From NCBI RefSeq assembly GCF_002811765.1, contig NZ_NPDR01000001.1, forward strand, positions 682,001-746,000: 64,000 nt of DNA, given 5' to 3'. The stretch comes from Leptospira saintgironsiae (GTDB lineage Bacteria; Spirochaetota; Leptospiria; Leptospirales; Leptospiraceae). This document shows positions 24,770 to 34,005 of this stretch, in pieces. Both the position numbers and the translations under genes were made by a program. Every line of letters starts with the position of its first letter. Position 1 is the first letter of the stretch. Under the pieces are notes generated by a model. The model was not told the DNA's origin, searched no databases, and worked only from the letters and a program-made list of their open reading frames with translations.

Positions 24770-26464
24770 TTATTTGGACGTCAACCAACGCATTCCATCT
24801 TCTCTTGATGGAGTATTGATCAGATCTATATTTCCTGCTTTCATGGACTTAGTATCGATTGAAAGTTCTGATAATACTGATTGAGGTATCACGATCGCGA
24901 TCTTTTTTAAAGGAGAAGCAATTGCTTTTGGAAACCACGTTTCGTTTACCCAGGTTTGCGCTTCCGCAGAAACAATTCCCATATTAGATGTGTCCGCCAT
25001 CCATTTGGTAACTTGCTTTTCTTTTACAAGTTCCAGACCTTTCTCCAACATTTCACGGTAACCTTCATAACTGAAATTTTCAGTCCATACGATCTCAACT
25101 AGATCATACTTTTTAACATAATATAGTTTTCCGATCGCAGCTGCGAATTTTAGTTCATGGGTTTTGGAATCCAGTGCCTTCTCTGCTACTTTTGCTTTTG
25201 TAGCTATTTGGAACATTTGTACCGTATTTCCTAGTTTATCAGCAGTATTAGAGATTCCTAAAATTCTTTCCGCCAAAGTATCACTATTCTCTGAGTTATT
25301 CACTGCCAAAGCGCTGATAGAAGAAACAGAATCCACAACTTCTCTTGTAGCAGTATTATGCTCTGTGACTGCATTTCTGATCTCGTCAGAACGTTTGAGT
25401 ACAAAGTCTGCTTCTTTTAAAACTGAGTTTCTAAGTTCTTGTTGAGAGTTTACTGCGGTTCTTACTTCTATAATTTGCGCGGACATTCTATCTATTGTTT
25501 CTATAATTTCTTGGATCTCTTTAGTAGTGATCTGGATCCTCTCCAAACCTTGGGCCATATCGTCTTGGTTTTTTTTCACCAATTCATTGATACTTCTTAC
25601 ACTTAGAGCAGTTCTTTCTGCAAGTTTAGAAACCTCATCTGCAACTACAGCAAAACCTCTTCCTGCGTCACCTGCTCTTGCAGCTTCGATAGACGCGTTA
25701 AGCGCGAGCATATTAATTTTTTCACTGATATCTGCGATATTTCCGATTGTCTTAGTGATCTCTTTGGAACTTTTAGAAAGATTATCTATGGCTTGTCCCA
25801 TATAATTTAAGGACTGGGAACCCTTCTCCGCACGTTTAGAAATATCCTCAAAAGAAACTAAGGTTTCATCTACTTGGCCTTTTGTTTTTTCGATCGCGGA
25901 AGAAAGTTTTTCCACTTCAGAAACTAAATTGCTCATACTGTTCGCATTCTCTCCCGCGATGGAAGAGATAGAAGTTGCTACTCCTGAAATTTCTTCAATG
26001 GAGGCGGAGACCTCTTCAGTAGCTGCTGACTGAGATTGTATATTGGAGCCAAAATCTAAAACTACAGTTCTCATTTCTCCTGAATCTGTAGAAAGAAGTT
26101 CTGCAGTACTTCTGATCAGTCCGATCAGCTCGGATTGGCCTTGTAACATTCTATGAAAACTTTCGTAAAAATCAAAAAGTAGATCTTTTGAATTTGTTTC
26201 TATTCTGGCAGTCAGATCACCTTTACTGACCTTCTTAAATAGATCCTGTATGGTTTGGAATGTTTTAGCAAGCCAGGTGCCTGAAAAAATTCCCATACAC
26301 AAAGAAAGGAAAACTCCGACTCCAGCAGAGATGGAAACAGCGGATCCAAATTTTTCAGCAGGGAGAATTCCTAAAATATAGAATGTCCCGAGTATAGAGC
26401 CTAGAACCAAAGAAGTGAAAATGGAATAAGAGAAAAAATAATAGAGCCTAAGTTTGAATAACAT
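24770..26464 (-). CDS. Methyl-accepting chemotaxis protein with C-terminal STAS-like module
   Basis: The 564-residue protein has two N-terminal helices (about 10-35 and 40-62) with almost no periplasmic part, a HAMP domain to about 115, and the chemoreceptor signalling domain with tip [20 protein letters not shown]. From residue 440 to the end a separate 125-residue module follows, with LVEIVWTENFSYEGYREMLE, KWMADTSNMGIVSAEAQTWV and KKIAIVIPQSVLSELSI; this resembles the SpoIIAA/STAS-like proteins of Bacteroidetes and others. A chemoreceptor fused to such a module is unusual. No CheB/CheR-binding tail is visible. Confidence 0.87.
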   Translation of the reverse strand: MLFKLRLYYFFSYSIFTSLVLGSILGTFYILGILPAEKFGSAVSISAGVGVFLSLCMGIFSGTWLAKTFQTIQDLFKKVSKGDLTARIETNSKDLLFDFYESFHRMLQGQSELIGLIRSTAELLSTDSGEMRTVVLDFGSNIQSQSAATEEVSASIEEISGVATSISSIAGENANSMSNLVSEVEKLSSAIEKTKGQVDETLVSFEDISKRAEKGSQSLNYMGQAIDNLSKSSKEITKTIGNIADISEKINMLALNASIEAARAGDAGRGFAVVADEVSKLAERTALSVRSINELVKKNQDDMAQGLERIQITTKEIQEIIETIDRMSAQIIEVRTAVNSQQELRNSVLKEADFVLKRSDEIRNAVTEHNTATREVVDSVSSISALAVNNSENSDTLAERILGISNTADKLGNTVQMFQIATKAKVAEKALDSKTHELKFAAAIGKLYYVKKYDLVEIVWTENFSYEGYREMLEKGLELVKEKQVTKWMADTSNMGIVSAEAQTWVNETWFPKAIASPLKKIAIVIPQSVLSELSIDTKSMKAGNIDLINTPSREDGMRWLTSK

Positions 26465-26603
26465 TGAGATTCCTTTCTGTATAGGACGGAGATCTTTTTT
26501 GGAACCTATTCTAAGTCAGTACTAAATTGAAAATAGATCTGAATCCTCGGGACCTTCTTCTTTCCTTTTGAAAGTATGAGGGTAGAAGTTTCACTGTATG
26601 GAA

Positions 26604-26646
26604 ATTCAATTTTCATCCCTTATGGGATAAAAATTGAATATTTTTT
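26604..26646 (+). terminator. Orphan terminator-like hairpin upstream of hrcA
   Basis: ATTCAATTTT-C-ATCCC-TTAT-GGGAT-A-AAAATTGAAT is a 15-bp stem with one mismatch and a 4-nt loop, followed by ATTTTTTC. It looks like a rightward intrinsic terminator, but no rightward gene precedes it in the 299-bp gap 26465-26763. A short untranslated RNA, or attenuation of a longer hrcA transcript, would explain it. Confidence 0.55.
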
Positions 26647-26725
26647 CTGTCAGACGGGCGCCACGACTGCTTAAAATCCAAAATTCTTGACTTTTTTAGA
26701 ATCTCAGGGAAACTTGAGAGGTGCA

Positions 26726-26752
26726 TTAGCACTCTAACCTACAGAGTGCCAA
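26726..26752. promoter_or_regulatory. CIRCE element (HrcA operator)
   Basis: TTAGCACTC-N9-GAGTGCCAA matches the CIRCE consensus (TTAGCACTC-N9-GAGTGCTAA) with one mismatch. It ends 11 bp before the hrcA start codon, so HrcA probably represses its own operon and the heat-shock genes that follow. Confidence 0.96.
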
Positions 26753-26763
26753 TAAGAATAGAT

Positions 26764-27792
26764 ATGGAACTATCCCAAAGACATAGGATGATCCTTAAGG
26801 CCACAGTGGACGAGTTTATCCAAGAAAACCGTCCGGTTGGCTCTAAAACCTTATTCGACAAACATGATATAGGTTTGTCTCCGGCTTCTATACGTACTGT
26901 TCTCAAGGAACTGGAAGAGATGGGGTATCTTGCTTCTCGCCATACTTCTGGGGGAAGGATTCCTACAGAAATAGGTTATCGATTCTATGTAGATTCGTTA
27001 GTGGTTCTTTATGAGCTAACCATTAAGGAAAAACAAAGGATCCAAGAAGAATATCTGAAAATGCAATTCAAACTGGATCAGATCTTGAAAGCAACTGCAA
27101 GCGTTCTAGCAAGTCTTTCTAATTCTGCGGGTGTTGTTTTAGGGCCTGCCAAAAGTTTGGACACTCTCAAACATGTGGAATTGATCCATGTGCACGGAGA
27201 CGAGGTCCTGATGATCATGGTAATGAGATCCGGGGCAGTGTTGAACCGTAGTGTATTCTTGGATCGGAATTATAGTCAGGAAGAATTGTACCAGATTTCA
27301 AAGTATCTGAACGATAACGCGAAAGGTTATGATATGTTCGAGATACAGGAGAAGGTAATTCCTTCTCTACTATTGAGAAAAGACGGACCATTAGATTTTT
27401 ATAAAGTGTCTGGAGTGATCTCAGCGGCGATGACGCCTGATAATTCAGAAGTATCTTTGTATATAGATGGTCTTAAAAATTTATACGGAAGATTTAGAGA
27501 CGAAGAGGAACAACTCAACCAGGTTCTCTCGCTGCTGGATGATAAAAGATTCCTCACCGGAATGTTTGGGGATTATTCTGAACACGATGGAGTGTATACC
27601 GTCATAGGAAAGGATGGGGACGGAAGAATGGGTGGTGTGAGTATCATCACTTCCGGATATAGAATGGGAGAAAAACGGATCGGCGCTATGGGGATCATAG
27701 GTCCTCAAAGAATGGATTACCATAGAGCGCTTCCACTTGTGGATTTTACTTCGAAACTAGTTTCGGAGATGATCACGCGTATTAGTAAGTAG
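26764..27792 (+). CDS. hrcA: Heat-inducible transcription repressor HrcA
   Basis: HrcA binds CIRCE and represses class I heat-shock genes; GroEL modulates it in other bacteria. I use ATG at 26764 (342 residues); a GTG six codons earlier lies inside CIRCE. The N-terminal winged helix is clear (MELSQRHRMILKATVDEFIQ, then RPVGSKTL and SPASIRTVLKELEEMGYL), and the C-terminal IGPQRMDYHRALPLVDF is conserved. First gene of hrcA-grpE-dnaK-dnaJ. Confidence 0.96.
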   Translation: MELSQRHRMILKATVDEFIQENRPVGSKTLFDKHDIGLSPASIRTVLKELEEMGYLASRHTSGGRIPTEIGYRFYVDSLVVLYELTIKEKQRIQEEYLKMQFKLDQILKATASVLASLSNSAGVVLGPAKSLDTLKHVELIHVHGDEVLMIMVMRSGAVLNRSVFLDRNYSQEELYQISKYLNDNAKGYDMFEIQEKVIPSLLLRKDGPLDFYKVSGVISAAMTPDNSEVSLYIDGLKNLYGRFRDEEEQLNQVLSLLDDKRFLTGMFGDYSEHDGVYTVIGKDGDGRMGGVSIITSGYRMGEKRIGAMGIIGPQRMDYHRALPLVDFTSKLVSEMITRISK

Positions 27793-27801
27793 TAATGAAC
27801 C

Positions 27802-28377
27802 ATGCAAGGAAATGATAGAGAGATGAGTCAAGAAGAAGCGGTCGCAACGCCTACCGGAGACAATTTGGATGATTCCCAAAAACCGGAAAGCGTAGAGGAA
27901 ACTTTACGTAAGGAATTGGATATTGCGAGAAAAGAGATCGAATCCTTAAAAGATTCTTGGACTCGCGAAAGAGCCGAGTTCCAAAATTATAAGAGAAGAT
28001 CTGCACAAGAATTTTCTAATATAAAAAGGGAAGCTGTCAAATCTTTGGTAACAGAGTTTTTGAACCCTATCGATAATTTGGATCGTGTAGCTTCCGGTGT
28101 AAATGTTACGGAAGAATTAAAACCTTTCGTGGATGGAGTCACAATGATACAGAAGGAATTTTATTCCGTGCTGGAAAGATCCAATGTATTCAGACAATAT
28201 CCTCAGGGAGAGGCGTTTGATCCAACTTCGATGGAAGCATTGTCTTCTGAAGAAGGGGATCAATACAAAGAAGAAACTGTGATCGAAGTTTATCAGGCAG
28301 GATTTTATATTAAGGAAAATGAAGATAAATTCTCCTTAAGACCTGCAAGGGTGAGAATTGGAAAACCTAAGGCTTAA
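27802..28377 (+). CDS. grpE: Nucleotide exchange factor GrpE
   Basis: GrpE releases ADP from DnaK. The 191-residue product has an acidic N-terminus, a long coiled coil (about 25-90) and the C-terminal beta domain with VEVYQAGFYIKENEDKFS-like sequence (VIEVYQAGFYIKENEDKFSL). RERAEFQNYKRRSAQEF is the classical GrpE helix motif. An ATG seven codons in (27823) could be the true start. It begins 9 bp after hrcA, so it is in the same operon. Confidence 0.95.
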   Translation: MQGNDREMSQEEAVATPTGDNLDDSQKPESVEETLRKELDIARKEIESLKDSWTRERAEFQNYKRRSAQEFSNIKREAVKSLVTEFLNPIDNLDRVASGVNVTEELKPFVDGVTMIQKEFYSVLERSNVFRQYPQGEAFDPTSMEALSSEEGDQYKEETVIEVYQAGFYIKENEDKFSLRPARVRIGKPKA

Positions 28378-28390
28378 TGCTTTGGGCCTT

Positions 28391-28406
28391 AAGCGCCATG
28401 GCGCTT
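28391..28406. promoter_or_regulatory. Perfect palindrome between grpE and dnaK
   Basis: AAGCGCCATGGCGCTT is a perfect 16-bp palindrome without a loop, in the 96-bp grpE-dnaK gap. No T tract follows. It could be a protein-binding site or an mRNA feature affecting the higher expression of dnaK; this is not shown by the sequence. Confidence 0.45.
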
Positions 28407-28473
28407 TGAATAGAAAGAATTAAATCATGAATAACCGCCGAGGAAGGATCCAAGTGCGGAAGGAGAAACCAAA

Positions 28474-30408
<1,935 letters not shown>

Positions 30409-30415
30409 CTAAGAC

Positions 30416-31540
30416 ATGAGTGACAAAAGTTACTACGATATACTCGGAGTTTCCAAATCCGCGACTGATGAAGAGATCAAGTCTGCGTATCGGAAGTTAG
30501 CTATCAAATATCACCCTGATAAGAATCAGGGTGATAAAGCTGCTGAAGAGAAATTTAAGGAAGCTACCGAGGCCTACGAAGTTTTAAGAGACGCTAATAA
30601 ACGTCGCATGTACGACCAGTACGGCAAGGCCGGAGTGGGTGCAGGCGCCCAAGGCGGATTTGGTGGAGGAGCGTATACTGACTTCTCCGATATCTTCGGT
30701 GATTTTGGAGATATCTTTGGCGACTTCTTCGGAGGAGGAAGAGGAGCTGGTGGCGGCGGTGCTCGCAGATCGGGTCCTCAACGCGGTTCAGATCTTCGTT
30801 ATAATCTAGAAGTTTCCCTCGAAGACGCTGCTCTAGGCAGGGAATATAAAATCGAAATTCCAAGATTAGAGACCTGCGTAGATTGCGGAGGTTCCGGTGC
30901 AAACAAAGGAAGCACTCCTGCTACTTGTCCGGACTGTGGTGGTTCAGGACAGATCCGTAGATCTCAGGGATTCTTCTCCGTTGCAACTACTTGTGGTACT
31001 TGTCGTGGAAAAGGAACAATCATCTCTAATCCATGCAAGACCTGTCATGGACAAGGCCTAGTAGAAAAAAGACGTACCATCAATATTAAGATCCCACCTG
31101 GTATCGAGTCTGGCAGCAGACTAAAAGTTTCCGGAGAAGGGGAAGCAGGACCTAACGGTGGTCCTCATGGTGATCTATATGTGGTAACACATATTAAGAA
31201 ACATGAATTATTCGAACGCCAAGCAAACGACTTGATCTTGAATAAAAAGATCAGCCTGACCCAAGCAATCTTAGGTGGAGACATCGAAGTTCCAACTATA
31301 GACGGCAAAAAGGTGAAGATGAAAATTCCGGAAGGAACAGAATCAGGCCAAGTGTTCCGTTTAAAAGGTCATGGTATTCCGTATCTGGGTGGATATGGAA
31401 AAGGGGACCAACATGTGATCGTTCGCATTGAGATCCCTAAAAAACTGACTAGACGACAAAGAGAATTGATCGAAGAATTTGCCCGTGAATCCGGAGAATC
31501 TGTTTCTGGTTCTAAGGGTAAAATTTTTACGAATAAGTAA
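30416..31540 (+). CDS. dnaJ: Chaperone protein DnaJ (Hsp40)
   Basis: DnaJ stimulates DnaK ATPase and delivers substrates. The 374-residue product has an N-terminal J-domain with HPD at 33-35, a Gly/Phe-rich stretch at about 75-120 ([20 protein letters not shown]), and four zinc-binding repeats [24 protein letters not shown] and CKTCHGQG, then the two beta-rich client domains. It starts 7 bp after dnaK. Confidence 0.98.
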   Translation: MSDKSYYDILGVSKSATDEEIKSAYRKLAIKYHPDKNQGDKAAEEKFKEATEAYEVLRDANKRRMYDQYGKAGVGAGAQGGFGGGAYTDFSDIFGDFGDIFGDFFGGGRGAGGGGARRSGPQRGSDLRYNLEVSLEDAALGREYKIEIPRLETCVDCGGSGANKGSTPATCPDCGGSGQIRRSQGFFSVATTCGTCRGKGTIISNPCKTCHGQGLVEKRRTINIKIPPGIESGSRLKVSGEGEAGPNGGPHGDLYVVTHIKKHELFERQANDLILNKKISLTQAILGGDIEVPTIDGKKVKMKIPEGTESGQVFRLKGHGIPYLGGYGKGDQHVIVRIEIPKKLTRRQRELIEEFARESGESVSGSKGKIFTNK

Positions 31541-31561
31541 TATCCACAAAAAGGAAGTTTC

Positions 31562-32521
31562 ATGACTAACAAAGTCAAGATTGGAGTAATCGGAACAGGC
31601 CATATGGGCCAATACCACGTTAACGTGGCGAAAACATTAAGCGATGCGGAGTTGATCGGTATTTACGACTCCGATTCCGAAAGAGCCTCTCAGATGGCGG
31701 AAAAACATAAAACTTCCGCTTTCTCTACTGTAGATGATCTGATCAAACATACAGATTCAGTGATCATTGCGGTGCCTACATTCTTACATCATGAAATCGG
31801 TAAGAAGGCACTTCTTGCAGGCAAACATGTTTTGGTAGAAAAACCAATTGCAGAAACTTTAGAACAAGCAAAAGAGCTAGTGGACCTTGCTTCTAAAAAC
31901 AATTTGGTCTTACAAGTTGGTCACGTTGAACGTTTTAATGGAGCAGTTCTTGAACTCGGAAAGATCGTTACTGAACCTCTATTGATCGAATCCAGAAGAT
32001 TAGCCCCTTTTAATCCTAGAATTAAGGATGTGGGAGTAGTTCTGGATATGATGATCCACGATATAGATATCGTTTTGAATCTTGTAAAATCTCCCGTCAA
32101 ATATCTAAGTGCAGTTGGGACCAAAGTGGTTTCCGGTCACGAAGATATTGCTTCCGTTGTTCTTCATTTTGAGAACGGTGCGATTGCGAATATTTCCGCG
32201 AGCAGAAATACACAATCCAAAATTCGGACCCTGAATATCACTCAGAAAGACGTGTACATCACATTGGATTTTAGCGACCAAGAGATCGAGCTTCATAGAC
32301 AGGCAACTTCGGACATTCTACTTAGGACCGGAGAGATCAAGTATCGCCAAGAATCCATTGTTGAGAAAATTTTTGTTCACAAGGATAACCCTTTAAAACA
32401 GGAACATGAACATTTTGTAAAATGTATCCTGAAAGAAACGGAACCTTTAGTGGATGGAAGATCCGATATCCAAACTCTGGAAATCGCGTACAGAATTTTG
32501 AAAGAGATACATAAAAACTGA
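31562..32521 (+). CDS. Gfo/Idh/MocA oxidoreductase, GnnA-like
   Basis: The 319-residue NAD(P)-dependent dehydrogenase has the Rossmann motif VIGTGHMGQYHVNVAKTL at the N-terminus, EKPIAETLEQA near residue 95 and VGHVERFNGAV near residue 120. The stretch RRLAPFNPRIKDVGVVLDMM and IHDIDIVLNLV resembles UDP-N-acetylglucosamine 3-dehydrogenase (GnnA) and related proteins of lipid A clusters. GnnA provides the 3-oxo sugar for diamino-sugar lipid A, a form I recall for Leptospira. The partner aminotransferase is not adjacent, so the substrate is an inference. It follows dnaJ by 21 bp. Confidence 0.87.
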   Translation: MTNKVKIGVIGTGHMGQYHVNVAKTLSDAELIGIYDSDSERASQMAEKHKTSAFSTVDDLIKHTDSVIIAVPTFLHHEIGKKALLAGKHVLVEKPIAETLEQAKELVDLASKNNLVLQVGHVERFNGAVLELGKIVTEPLLIESRRLAPFNPRIKDVGVVLDMMIHDIDIVLNLVKSPVKYLSAVGTKVVSGHEDIASVVLHFENGAIANISASRNTQSKIRTLNITQKDVYITLDFSDQEIELHRQATSDILLRTGEIKYRQESIVEKIFVHKDNPLKQEHEHFVKCILKETEPLVDGRSDIQTLEIAYRILKEIHKN

Positions 32522-32530
32522 TCGGGTAGT

Positions 32531-33085
32531 ATGGAAAACGGATTCAGCGGAAAAGTATTAATTTCTAATTCATCTATCGTAACGGATTATTTCAATCGTA
32601 CAGTGATCCTAATGGTGGAACACGATCAATCGGGCGCATTCGGACTTGTACTGAATAAGAAGATGGATGTTGCATTGAGTGAAGTGATCCAAGGAATTCC
32701 GGAAGGAATAGACGGTTCTTCACCGATCTATTCTGGAGGCCCTGTAGATCCTACATTTGTCTCCATTCTTCATGATAATCCTAAATTAAAACAACCTGGG
32801 ATCGAAGTTATCCCTGGTGTGTTTCTCGCCAGAAGTTTCGAAGCTTTGGTGGAATTATTAGAACATCCTGATAAAACAAAGTTTAACGTATACCAAGGAT
32901 ATTCCGGTTGGGGAGCTTCTCAACTAGAAGGTGAGATGGAACGTAAATCTTGGGTGGTTCACGATCCGAATGCAGAGTGGATCTTTACAGAAGATCCTGA
33001 AGCAACTTGGCAAGAAGCCTTAAAGAGTAAAGGCGGACTGTACAAGTATTTCGTGGAACATACTAAAGATCCAATGCTGAACTAA
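32531..33085 (+). CDS. YqgE/AlgH-family protein
   Basis: The 184-residue product is a typical YqgE/AlgH (DUF179) protein: GFSGKVLISNSSIVTDYFNR, LMVEHDQSGAFGLVLNKKM, YSGGPVDPTFVSILHD and VYQGYSGWGASQLEGEMER. Function of the family is not settled. It starts 9 bp after the dehydrogenase gene and ends 1 bp before the next, so the three look co-transcribed. Confidence 0.93.
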   Translation: MENGFSGKVLISNSSIVTDYFNRTVILMVEHDQSGAFGLVLNKKMDVALSEVIQGIPEGIDGSSPIYSGGPVDPTFVSILHDNPKLKQPGIEVIPGVFLARSFEALVELLEHPDKTKFNVYQGYSGWGASQLEGEMERKSWVVHDPNAEWIFTEDPEATWQEALKSKGGLYKYFVEHTKDPMLN

Positions 33086-33086
33086 G

Positions 33087-33596
33087 ATGCTCTCTTCTTT
33101 GATCGGAACGGAAATTTTAGCGGGTATGATCACTCCGGCCGTTTTGATCTCGGCCAGCGCTAGTTTAATCTTTTCTACTGCGAATCGATTGGGTAGAATA
33201 TTCGATCGAGTTAATTTACTTAAAAATGAGATAGAAGGTGTCGTGGACGGAAAACTTTCTTTTCCGGAAGAACGACAAGCATATCTAAGAAGACAATTAA
33301 AGATCCAAAAGAAAAGGGCAAATCTGATCCAAAGATCTATGGCTGCACTTTATACTGCGACTTTGTTTTTTGTTTCTTCCAGTTTGAGTCTGGGGATAAT
33401 TGTAGCGATATCAAGCCCAGCTTCTTGGATTGCTACTGGACTTGCATTAGTAGGTGGGATTTTCTTGTTTGTTGCAAGTAGTCTTTTGCTGTACGAAAGC
33501 CGTTATAATTTGAACTTTATCCAAGGGCAGATAGAATTTGCAGAATTTCTGGAAGATAAAGTGGAGAAGAAGTCGGACATCTCCGTAAGTAAATAA
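33087..33596 (+). CDS. DUF2721-family membrane protein
   Basis: The 169-residue product has a first helix at about 8-28 with ITPAVLISASASLIFSTANR, then LGRIFDRVNLLKNEIEG, a charged coiled-coil middle, and two adjacent helices at about 85-130. This arrangement is that of DUF2721 (a small-membrane-protein family of unknown role). Probably in one unit with the YqgE gene. Confidence 0.83.
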   Translation: MLSSLIGTEILAGMITPAVLISASASLIFSTANRLGRIFDRVNLLKNEIEGVVDGKLSFPEERQAYLRRQLKIQKKRANLIQRSMAALYTATLFFVSSSLSLGIIVAISSPASWIATGLALVGGIFLFVASSLLLYESRYNLNFIQGQIEFAEFLEDKVEKKSDISVSK

Positions 33597-33653
33597 AAGC
33601 ACTGCCCAATGGCGTGGCATTTGGAATCGAAGCCGAAAAATAAGGAGTTTTAT

Positions 33654-33944
33654 TTGAAAACGGTATTATATTCATTTTCTATCATATTCTTTTTGGGCTT
33701 TGCGGGATTTACCCAAAGTCTTTCTGCAGACGGTTGTTATCTTTGTTCCGTAAATAGTTCTGATATTTGCAGAGATTATTGTAGATTTTCCGGATCTGAT
33801 TCTTTCGACACAAGAAAACGTTGCGAAACAAAAGGATGTAAGATCACTGGAACAGCGGCCTGCCCGACCGCTTCTAATTATAAGGTTTGTTCTGTGAGAG
33901 TTGATTTGAAACCGGCAGATCTGTTAGCGGGCCGTTCGAAATAA
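33654..33944 (+). CDS. Small Cys-rich exported protein
   Basis: I choose the TTG at 33654 (96 residues) because AAGGAG lies 6 bp upstream and the product then begins with a signal peptide (KTVLYSFSIIFFLGFAGF, cleavage near SLSA). An ATG at 33609 has no ribosome site. The mature protein has eight cysteines in a short span (DGCYLCSVNSSDICRDYCRF, RCETKGCKITGTAACP), suggesting disulfide bonds and secretion. I do not recognise the family. Last gene before the convergent ABC exporter. Confidence 0.7.
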   Translation: MKTVLYSFSIIFFLGFAGFTQSLSADGCYLCSVNSSDICRDYCRFSGSDSFDTRKRCETKGCKITGTAACPTASNYKVCSVRVDLKPADLLAGRSK

Positions 33945-34005
33945 TTCATTTCATCCTACAAAGGCATTTCACTACCCAATCCATGCACATGACGGGCGCT
34001 CTAAC

